NCBI GenBank assembly: GCA_031548025.1
Contig: JAVBRM010000079.1
Location: forward strand, 1-64,000
Direction: 5' to 3'
From: UBA5239 sp031548025
Lineage (GTDB): Bacteria > Verrucomicrobiota > Lentisphaeria > Victivallales > Victivallaceae
DNA: 64,000 nt
Position 1 is the first letter of the stretch. Each line of letters begins with the position of its first letter. Under the pieces are notes generated by a model. That model had not been told where the DNA came from. It saw only the letters and a list, made by a program, of their open reading frames with translations, and searched no databases. Below are positions 51,401 to 63,400 of the stretch, piece by piece. The position numbers and the translations under genes were made by a program.

Positions 51401-54400
51401 AGGCTGTTGACGGCGGGGCTATCTATAACCGCGGCCGGTTGACGATTACCGGACATAATGGGACGGGTGACTATTCAGCGATTAGCTATTATAGTTATTT
51501 TAATAGCAACATATCGACTCATTCTGGCGGGGCGATCTTTAATGAAGGCTTATTGAATGTTACCTACACCCAATTTGACAGTAACTCTGCTGATACTGGC
51601 GGCGCAATTTATTCAATCCTTGGAATCAATATTACCGAATCGATTTTTACCAATAACCGGGCCACCACGAACGGTGGTGCGATTGCTTTGGTCGATAGTA
51701 GCGGCGATACGACCCTGACCAATCTGATATTGAGTTACAATACCGCAATGAATGGCCATGGGGGAGCCCTGTATGTCAATGGCGGATCAGATGATGTATC
51801 GATCGATTTTAGTAAGGCTTTGGAGAGAATCTTTTTTACATATAGTGCTTATAAAGCCTGGGTGGATGCCGGATCTCCGAATACCTCTACTTTACAATGG
51901 GGAGAAGTCAACTTCAACACAGCCCTTGCCGGGTATGGCGGAGCCATTTATTTTAATAATTCCGGAAACTTGAATGTAATAAGAAGTGGTAAAGCACCAT
52001 CGTATAGGCCTGCTAGTATTGATTTTGTAAATAATACCGCAGCCAGTGGTGGAGCCATTTATTTTGTTTCCAATGAAAACCCTGCTATTACAAGTAATTT
52101 GGTATTGGAAAACTTAACCATTCGAAATAATACAGCGAGGGTAACAGGTGCGGGAGAAACTGCGCTTGGCGGTGGTATTTATTTCGACGGAAAAAATAAC
52201 GGTTCATTTAATCTTATCTCTCCCCGGTATAGCTCTGTGGTCAATGGGAATACGGCTATGACAAGTGATTTGACCGGAGGCGATGCAAAAGGCGGAGCTG
52301 CTTATATCATCAATGCCCGGAATGTAAATGTGTCGGATGTTGATTTTTCTTCCAACAGTGCGGTTGCGATTGACGCTGACAATGTGTTAAGTACATCAAT
52401 TTACACGGAAGGCGGAGCGCTTTATATCCATAATTCCGGAAATATAACGATAAGCGATAATTCTCTTTTCTCTAAAAACACCGCCAGTAACGGTGGTGCT
52501 ATTTTCGCCCAGGGTAATGGTAATATCGATATCAGCTTAACGGTATTTGTCGGCAATAGCATAAACTGGAATACGCCGACAGTTGACATAGCGGCAGATC
52601 CGTTCGGTGCGCTAGCGAAATATGCTGCTTGGGCGGCTGGGCTTCATGGTAATGGCGGTGCCTTGTACCTGGCGGATAATAGGGCGGTAACTTTAGCCGG
52701 GGTAGTGGCGGCTGCCAACTTTGCGGTTGAAGGCGGCGGTTTTATGTATGTGGAAAATTCATCGTTGCAGAATTTGACCATTTCAACTTCCATTATCAAT
52801 AATAATATGCTCTTGAACGGGAGAATAAGTATTAAGGTTCCGCTCATAGGTGATAGAGATTTTGATTTTGGTGGAAATACAGCTCATGAAGGCAGCGCAA
52901 TATATGCGGAAAATGCAAATATTACCATTGCCAACACCAGTATGAGTGACAATACCATTAACGATCTGGTAATGGATCAATTCGATGCAAAGCTAAGAAG
53001 TTTTACTTCGGCAATCAGTTACTCGATGGTTACCGGATCTTCTTTCTATTTTAATAACAGCAATTTGACTTTAAGTTCAGTCAGCACAGCCGGTAATGAC
53101 GGTACAACCAGTTCGTATAACATTACCACTGCCCGGTGGGATATATTCCATCTGGCCGGGACAGGAACGACGGATGAAACACGCAACAGCCTCAATATTT
53201 ACAATTCGCTTTTTTATGATAAATGGCAATTTGGCTCCAGCAATACTGTTGCCGGTGAATTTATAACGATTGGCAATGTCATAAGCAACATTTTTACGTA
53301 TTATTGGACTCATAATGTCGATGGCGGAGAATACTTGTTTAGTGATACTTTTGGTCCCGATGCCACTGTCAAAGTATTCCGGCCGGATGGTTCTACTGTC
53401 AGCCTTGTTGCAAATATTTATGAGAGTACCCATGGAAACTTTATCAGCACCGATGCGATTACTGCAAAATTGATAGCTGACAACCTGTATATTCGAACCG
53501 CGCTCACCAGCGCCAGTCTATCAGCTTCGCCTGATGCCTCTACCTTGGGGCGCATGGCGGTGGCGATCAACAGCCGGAACAGTCTGGCTTATCGTTACGT
53601 GTATAATGAAATCACCCGTGGCGGCGATCTGAATTATGTTGATGTGCCCACTGATATCCATGGCAATGTCCGTACCGGAATGGAAATTGTCATCGATCCG
53701 GGCAATCCGGACGACATGAATACGAAAGGAAGGGTTTATTACGCCTATTATAGAGGCGGCAACTTGGTTGTTGTCAACGAAGCCGGGAAGGAACTTGGGT
53801 CAGATGAAATAGCAAAACTGAGAACGTACATTACCTTTGCTGATGAGCGGGTTACGATTGGCGCCTATGAGCCGATGTTTTCCATGACAGTTACTTCAAA
53901 CGCCAGTACTACTTCTTCTAATGGGGCATATTCCATTATTGACGCTTTAGTCGGTGGAATTACTTTGAGGGAGGCAATCATCTGGATTGATGATTATGAT
54001 TACAGTGTTTATGAGGGAAAGGACGCTGATGATCCGATCCGCAACAGTTTCGATAACGAGCGCTATATTCATTTTGCCGCCGCCATGCTGACGGAAGGCA
54101 ATAATGTCATATCAGTTAACGGTATCAGAATCGAAAAGAATGTTATTATCGGTTCCATTGCTAAATTTGAAGCAGATTATTTGTATTATGAGGATAGCAA
54201 CGGTGACCGGATATATTTTGAGAATGACGCATCTGCCGCACAACAGTCTTCTGCTACGCGTATAACCCTGAAGGGAACTGGAAGCAACCGCATTTTCAAT
54301 ATTGTTGCAGGGGTTAATGTTGTAATTAACAACCTGACTCTGACTGAGGGCGTAGCTCCGGACTATCCGATTTCTGCAGTAAATATGCCGGCAAATGATG

Positions 54401-57400
54401 GCGGGGCCATCTATAATGCCGGCAGTCTGATTTTGAATAACGTTGTAATCAAGGATTCCACGACTTCAGGAAATGGTCCTTACGGTAGCTATGGAAATTA
54501 TGGAAATGGCGGCGGTATTTATAATGCGCTAGGGGCATATTTGGCGATTTATGATTCGACTTTTACCGGGAATTATATTTTGTTGGCAAACTCGGCGGAT
54601 CATCATACTACCTACGCTTCCGCGCTGGGGGGAGCTATTTACAATGCCGGCGAATTGGTATTGGTTCGTTCGACAATTTCCGATAACTATCTTGGGATTG
54701 CCAATGGGAGCTCGGCCTTGTGGATATATACAGAGAATGCTCTTAAGGGAGCGGGGATTTATAATGCGGCAAGTGGCAGTATTGTAATTGTGAACAGCAC
54801 AATTACTAAGAACGTGATTGATACCGGTAATTATCTGGTTATCGGCGGTGACTATAATGGTCGCAATTTTGGAGCGGGCGCAGCTATTTATTCCGCAGGA
54901 GGCAGTGTTGAAATTTATAATTCAACGATCATTAAAAACGAAACCAGGCTCGACGCGCATAAATTTGATGGTTGGACACCTGATGGCAATGGGAAAATAG
55001 CCAGTTTCACTGTGGATACTGATGTGACGAGTATACGCAGCAAAAGCAATCCTTTTGCCGCGGTCACAATCAGAGGCACTTCTACTTTTGATACCACTAA
55101 TACGATATATGCCAACAACTATCTGATCACCAGCCCTACAGTCAGTTATTTGCGGGACATTTACACCGCGAGCACTGTTACTGCCGCAAGTTCGGAATCC
55201 TATGTAAATGATTATAATATCATCGGTTATTATAACCGTATCGGAATGGGGATTGATTTCAGTTTTGGAACGAATAACCTATTTGGCGATTATTACCCAT
55301 CCGGTACCCGTGACGGGGTGGTCTATAATTTGAATTTGACCGATACGATGAGCTATTACGGCGGCATGACATTGGTTTACCGGGTGTTGGATGGCAGTAT
55401 TGCCTATCTGAACGCGTTTGACCTGGCAAGTCAGCAAATTGCAATCGATAATCCCAATTATGGATTACAGTTGGACCAACGGCGCAATACCCGTATTGGC
55501 GGAGTGTATACCGCAAATAATCGAGGCGCTTACGCCATGTTGACCGAAGGGATTACGGTAAATTCTGACCAGGATCCGACCGGCGAATTTAACGATGGAT
55601 GGAATTTCGGTGAAAATACTCCGGGATGGGCGAGTTCGGACACCACTCTCCGTCAAGCATTTTACTGGGCTGACGCATACTCGGTGATTACCGTTGCTCC
55701 CAATGTTGATTACTGGCTGAATGATGGTATTGTGAAATTGCGCGGTGAAGAGATAAAAATCAATACCACTGTTACTTTTGATGGCGGTTACTTCGATCTG
55801 GACAGCGGACTGTTCCGTCTCTTGACTATCGACGCCGGAAGTGTATCGAGAATATTCAATATCGACAATGGGATCCTGACGCGTGCCAATGTTGCAATTT
55901 CCCATGTCAATCTGTTGAACGGAGCTACTACCGGAAGCGGAGGCGCGATTTATTCCAGCGAGAACCTTATTCTTACTAACTTTACTATCGGCGATAGTCA
56001 GGCTGGAATTAGCGGCGGAGCCATTTATATGGAAAGCCAGGCTTCTCTTGAGTTGGCCTATACCACCAATACGGCTTTGTCGTTAAATCGGATTTATGGC
56101 AACAGTGCTGATCTGTTTGGTGGAGCCATTCATGCCGGTTCCAGTATTTCGGTGACTATTGACCACACCGAATTTTCCGAAAACCATGCCGGTCAGTATG
56201 GCGGCGCTTTATATTTGCTGACTATTCCGTCGACGGTTAGAATAACTTATTCTAATTTCGAAGGCAACACAGCCGATCAGTTGGGCGGCGCAATTTACAG
56301 CAACAGCAGTAATCTGCAAATAAACTATTCAAGCATAGTGAACAATAGTGCCGCCTCAGGCGGCGGTTTATATCTGTCCACTTCTGCGTTGTCAATGCTT
56401 AACAGCACGTTAAGCAATAACAAAGCCAGTTCGCAAGGCGGCGGTATTTATACCAATGGTAATATTAATTTAAATTATGTTACCGTGGCCAATAATGCCG
56501 CGGGTGGCAGCAATGGCGGCGGCGGTATTTATCAGACCGGGGCTGGTATTACCCTTAATGCGTCCAACAGTATTATCGCCCAGAACTGGATTGGAGACGA
56601 CACCACTCCGTTGGAGACCAATCCGAACGGAACGTACACCATGAACGACTATGTCGGGGTTTCCGGTGCGACTTATTCTTTGACCAGTTCAATATATGGT
56701 ACCTTCATCGGTAGTGGTAGTTCTATTAACTCCGAGCAGGTTCATCTGGAAAACGGAACAGTTGTAAACTCTTCAGGCGAGGAATTGGGTCTGGCATATA
56801 CCGCCGATGCCAATGGCGGAGAGACTTTAACCGTATATGTCGGAGGCAACAGCTTCCTGACGACCTGGAGTAATATAACTTACGATCCGACTGTTCCGGA
56901 TGACCAGCGCGGCAGGCTTAGAAGTAATATTCCGAATGGTATGACCATTACCGCCGGCGCTTATCAGCGGCGTGAAGTGGTTTATTATTTCAGAGAAAAT
57001 GATAATACCGGAGGCGTATTTTCAGTTCATAGTCTTGGCAACTGGGTAGATGAGTTTGGGGTAGATATATCATTCAATACCGATTTTATCGATTTTGATG
57101 TTTCACCCGACTTTCGTTTTGTTATTGGAGAGAGTATCACTGTGACCGCAACCGTGGATGCTGCCTGGTTTGTTAACCCCGGCAGCTTTGTCGAGGTGCA
57201 GGGGTATGGAGTGTTGGAGGTTTTGGCTGATACGACGGCCATTATTTCCGTTGCTTCGGGTGGTGCGATCAATGTTACCGATGCCGCTTTGGGAGCCCAT
57301 GGCAGAACGGTCAGCAACCGCGGAACAATTACTTTTACCGGTGCGAATGCCAGCGCCGTCGGATTGTCCATTCGCCAGAATCAGGGTGGGATATTGGTAT

Positions 57401-60400
57401 TCGATACAGAGACCACTTCCGGTGGAAACTGGGACGGTTTTGCCATTAATATGGCTGTAGGGGCAACAAATGAAGTTCATTATATTTACGATGGTAGCCA
57501 GCATATCTTTAACGCTGTTTATTCGACCCTGATTCTGGAAGGAGACGGTACAAAGACCAAAGTCGGCAACCTGACTGCAAACATTTTGACTTTCAGCAAT
57601 ACAGATAATACCACGCTGGCCATCGATGGTCAGTTGACAGTAAATACTAGATTCGATGCTGGTATTGGAACGATTGATTTTACCGGCAGTAACGATGTTT
57701 CCGCGCAGAAAATAAACGTCCTGGGGACCAATACGGACAACGCTTATTACAATGTGATTGTCAGCGGCGAAAACGTTGAGTTGAACGGCAATATTGTAGT
57801 GGCAAATGATTTGCTCATTAGCTGGTCGGAGGCGACTCTGACCGCCGGAGCGAATACCTTGAGTGTCGGCGGAGATTGGACTAATAACGGTCTTTTTAAT
57901 GCCGGAACCGGTACGGTCAATTTTAATAGCACAACAGGCCAGACTCTATCCGGTACGTTGAATGATGCCAGTAAGTTCAATATCGTGAATTTCATCGGCA
58001 ATGGAATCAAGACGGTCGAAAGCGCAATCGAAGCTGATGTGATGCGCATAGACGACGATATTACTGTAGATGCAATAACCGTAACTGTGGATACATTGAA
58101 CTTCAACAATGGTGTAACTGGCAGTAATGGCATCTTGATGTTGTCTGGCGACGGGATTGTACTGACGGTGATTAATAGTTTCAACGCTGGCAGTGGGACA
58201 GTGATTTATGATGGTGTCGATCAGACCGTACTGTCTACGGTAAACGGAGCTGACGCAGAGTATTTCAACCTGATTTTGGAAAATGACGGCATCAAGAGTA
58301 TTCTCGACAATATAGCGGTTGGAAATGATCTGACGATCAATGACGGCGTAACGGTGAACGCGTTGGATATCAGTGTCGTCAGGGACTTGACAATAGCTGA
58401 TGATGGCATTTTGAACGCTCGGGCAATTGAGGTCGGCCGTGATTTCAGCATCGGCGATAACGTGAATGTTGACGCGGTGAGCGTGGCGGTGACGAATGAT
58501 CTGATCTTCGGTGATGACAGTGTCTTGAGTGTTTCCGGAGCCGGCAATGCGTTGACGGTCGGAAACATCTTTGGAGCCGGAACAAGTTTGGTAGTTTATG
58601 ACGGTTTGGTTGACCAGACGATCATGACGATGACCGGAGCCGGGCGTGCCGATTACTATAATCTGACGGTATCGGGCAGCGGCACGACGAAGACGGCCGA
58701 TAATGAGCTGCATGTGGAAAATGACTTCCTGATCGAAACCGGAGTAACGGTGGACGCTCAAGATATCATTGTTGAACATGATTTTACGATTGAGGATGAT
58801 GGTGCATTGAATGCCCTGAATATCACCGTGGATCATGATTTCCTCATCGCTCAGAGTGTGATTGTGAACAGTGAAGATATTTTTGCGGGCAACGACTTGA
58901 CGGTTGGTGAATACAGTGAATTGACCACCGGAAGTATCGATGTGAACAATGACCTCTACATCGCCGATAACGTAACAGTGAGCAGCGATAATATCAACGT
59001 CGGCAATGACATGACGGTTGGAAATGACAGCGCAATCAGCGCATTGGATATTACCGTAACGAATGATTTCAGCATCGGCGATAATGTGAATGTGGATGCG
59101 GCGAGCGTGGCGGCAGGCAATGATCTGACCTTTGGTGCGGACAGTGTGTTGAGCGTGGATGGAGCAGGGGCCGCATTGACGGTTGGTAACATCTTTGAAG
59201 CCGGAACCAGTTTGGTGGTTTATGACGGTTTGGTAGACCAGACAATCATGACCTTGGCCGGTGGCGTGCCTGCCGAGTACTATAATCTGACGGTATCGGG
59301 CAGCGGCACGACGAAGACGGCCGATAATAAGCTGTACGTAGAAAATGACTTCCAGATCGAAACCGGAGTAACGGTGGACGCTCAGGCGAATGATGTCTTC
59401 GTGGGTAATGATCTGACGATTGAAAATGATGGTGTTTTGATAGGCGCGAACATCAGTGTCGGTTATGACTTCAGTATCGACGATAATGTGACTGTGGACG
59501 CGGTGAGCGTGGCGGTGGGGCATGATCTGACCTTTGGTGCGGACAGTGTGTTGAGCGTTTCCGGGGCCGGCGATGCGTTGACGGTCGGAAACCTGTTTGA
59601 TGCCGGAATGAGCTTGGTGGTTTATGACGGTCTGGTCGATCAGACGATCATGACGATGACCGGAGCCGGGCTGCATGCCGATTATAATAACCTGACGGTA
59701 TCGGGCTACGGTACGACGAAGACGGCCGAAAATGAACTGTATGTTGGATATGACTTCCTGATCGAGACCGGAGTAACGGTAGACGCTCAGGCGAATGATG
59801 TCTTCGTGGGCAATGACCTGACGATTGAAAACGATGGCGCTTTGATTGGCGCGAATATCACAGTGGATCATGATTTCAGTATTGCCGATAATGTGATCGT
59901 GGACGCGGTGAACGTGACGGTGGATAATGATCTGAGATTCGGCGATGACAGTGTCTTGAGTGTTTCCGGTGATAACGAGGCATTGAAGGTCGGAAACGTG
60001 TTCGAAGCTGGACGGAGCATGGTGATTTATGACGGTTCGGGCAATCAGACAATCATGACGATGTCTGGTACCGGGAATGTCGAATACTACAACCTGACGG
60101 TATCGGGCAGCGGTACGACGAAGACGGCCGAAAATGAACTGCGTGTACTAAATGATTTCCTGATCGAAACCGGGGTGACAGTGAGCGCTCAGGATATCAC
60201 TGTTAACCATGATTTTACGATTGAAGACGATGGTGTTCTAAATGCGCTGAATATCAGTGTGGATCATGATTTCAGCATCGCTCAGAGCGTGATCGTGAAC
60301 AGCGATGATATCACCGTGGGCAATGACTTGACGGTTGGTGATGAAAGTGAACTGAATGTACTGAATATCAGTGTGGATCATGATTTCATCATCGCTCAGA

Positions 60401-63400
60401 GCGTGATTGTGAACAGTGAAGATATTTTTGCGGGCAACGACTTGACGGTTGGTGATGAAAGTGAACTGACTGCGTTGAATATCATTGTGGATCATGATTT
60501 CAGCATCGGCGATAACGTGAATGTTGACGCGTTGAGCGTGGCGGTAGCGAATAGCCTGATCTTCGGTGATGACAGCGTCTTGAGTGTTTCCGGCGACGGC
60601 GATGCCTTGACGGTTGGAAACAGTTTTGACGCCGGACACAGCTTGGTGATCTACGACGGTAACGATCAGAATATCATGACCCGCACCGGAAATGATAATC
60701 CTGTAAATTACTATAATTTGATTGTATCGGTCGGCGGAACGAAAACCGCGGATGATGATTTGTATGTCGACAATGATTTCCTGATTGCCGATGGCGTAGC
60801 GGTGGATGCTCAGAATGTCACCGTAGGCTGGGATCTGACGATTGAGGACGGAGGTAGACTGACTGCGCTGGATATTACGGTGGCGAATGATTTCAGCATC
60901 GGCAACAGCGTGACTGTGGATGCAGTGTATGTGACGGTAGGCCAAGATCTCAGTATCGGCAACGGCAGTGTCTTGAGCGTTTCCGGCGATGGCGATGCTT
61001 TGACGGTCGGTAATGAATTCTCCATCGGAACAAGTCTGGTGGTTTATGACGGCAACGATCAGAATATCATGACCAGGACCGGCTCCGGTGATGAGGTGGT
61101 CTATTATGACCTGACTGTGACCGGCAGCGGAGAAAAGACCGTCAGTGATCCTTTGACGGTGACGAATCTGCTGACTATCGGCAATGTGGTGATGGATGCG
61201 ATTTCCGTGAGCGCCGCCAGTGTGAGTTTCAACGACGACTTTGGTGACAGCGAGGGTACTTTGAAGCTGTCCGGCGGGGATGTGGACCACAGTCCATTGT
61301 CGGTGACGACGTCATTCTACGCCGGCAATGGGACGGTCGTATATGATGGTGACGACGATCAGAAAATCGCAACTGCCGTTGCGGGCGGTACTTTGATTTA
61401 TAATAATTTGATTGCGACGGTGACGTCTTCCGGCAGTGTTTCGACTAAGAATGCGGTTGGCACATTGAAGGCCAACGGTGATCTGCGGATTGAGGAGGAT
61501 GTGACCGTGGATGCGGTGACTGTGGATGTCGATTCTTTGACTTTCCTGCAGAGCGGCAGCTCGACCGACGGCAGCAACGGCGTGCTGATGGTTTCCGGAG
61601 CCAATGAGGCGTTGAAGGTGGCGACGACATTTGTCGCCGGCGAAGGAACGGTGATTTATGACGGCGTCAATCAGACCGTGATGGCCTCTCTGGCCGACGG
61701 AGGCGCCGCCGAGTATTACAATCTGATTTTGGAAAACGACGGGATCAAGAGTGTTCGCAATACCCTGTGGGTGAGTAATGACCTGATGATCAATGATGGC
61801 GTAACGGTGGATGCGACAGAGGTTCGCGTCGGTCACGACCTGATATTCAGCGCGAGCGGCGTCCTGAGCGTGGATGCGTCAGGGAGCGCGTTGGAGGTCG
61901 GTAATGAATTTACTCATGGAAACGGCAAGGTGATTTATGATGGGACCGATGATCAGGAGATTATGACGGAGACCGGAAACGGCTTCGATGTGGTTTATTA
62001 CGACCTGGATGTTTCCGGTGGGGCGAAGACCGCGACCGGAACACTTGAGGTCGAGAATATCATGAGGATTATCGGCAGTACTTCGGTAACGGTTTCCGGG
62101 GCCGGGGTAGATGAAGGCGGCAATGTCACCGCCGGTGAGTTGATATTTACCGCGAACGGTACCTTGACCTTGAATGGCGACTTGAACCTTGGCGATATGA
62201 AGGCCGGTACCGGGACGGTGGTCTATAATCGGGGAACTGACGGAGACCAGAAGGTCGCGGGGCTCGAGTATTATAATCTCCAGTTTATCGGTTCCGGTAC
62301 CCGTACTTCCGACGGCAGTATCACAGTCGACAATGATATGTTGACCAGCGGCAGTGTGGATGCTACGATCAATGGAAATATCACGGTTGACGGTAACTTG
62401 ACTATGCAAGGTACTTCCGTGTTGAGAGCGGTTGCCAATGACGTCATTTCCGCGGATGGAGACGTCACCGTCGGCCGCAAGCTGGATATGAGCGTGGAGA
62501 CTGCGGTTGATCTTCATCTTCATGGCGCGTTGACGGTCGGAACTTATGGTTTTGGCGCTCTCAGTACGGTTTATTATGACGGAGCGGGTGACCAGACGAT
62601 TACCGAGTTGAATTATAATAACCTGACCACGGCCAATGGCGGAGTAAAGAGTTGGAATGGCGGCAGTGTGGCCGGTTTATTGCTGGTTGATGCGGCGGCA
62701 ACTTTCCAAGCCAATACGGTATTGCTGCAGCGGGTTGCCGAGACGGCCACCGGGGATAATACAATAAACAAAATCCAGGTCAATGCCACTGGAGTATTAC
62801 GTCTCAACGGGCGCAGTGATGATCCGGCAACGATAAATGAGGCGATTCTGCTTGAAAAGGCGAATGTAGTATTGGAGGAAGATTCGATTATCGTCTATGG
62901 CGGCGCCGGAGATCAGTTGATCAACCCTGACTATGATTACTCCAAGGCTACGCTGGGCCTGGCCGGAAGCGGCATCAAGAGCTTCAACGGATCAACAACA
63001 ACGACAGCGTTGTCTGTTAAGAATATGTTCCTGGCTGAAGGTTCGGTGATCGGAGATATCAATACGAATCTGAGTATCGCCGGCAATCTGGCCTTCGCCA
63101 GTACTGAAGAATTGCAACTGGCCCGTTCGCTGAGCATAGGAGGTATTTTCTCTGCCGCTAACGGAACTATGACTTATGACGGCGAAGAGGCGCAGACTGT
63201 GTTGGGCCTGAATTATTGGAATCTGACGATTGACAGCGCGCTCAATACGCTGGAAACAGAAGCGAACACCATCGTGGATGGCGATTTCACCTTTAAAAAC
63301 CATGCGGCGCTGGTGATTGGTTATAAGAGTAATTTGACTCTCAACGGCGCTCTCGTTGGAAACAGCGGCAAGGATTCGCAGTACTTCATTTTTGACAGCG

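Noticed and set aside
57946..59871. Minus-strand open frame of 641 codons (and another at 60238-61290)
   Set aside because: These are antisense to the repeats of the giant gene. Their repetitive His/Arg/Ile-rich translation simply mirrors the repeat DNA, and no start signals are seen.
58090..61150. CRISPR-like direct repeats
   Set aside because: The repeats are long, in frame and code for protein; there are no short palindromic units with unique spacers and no cas genes.
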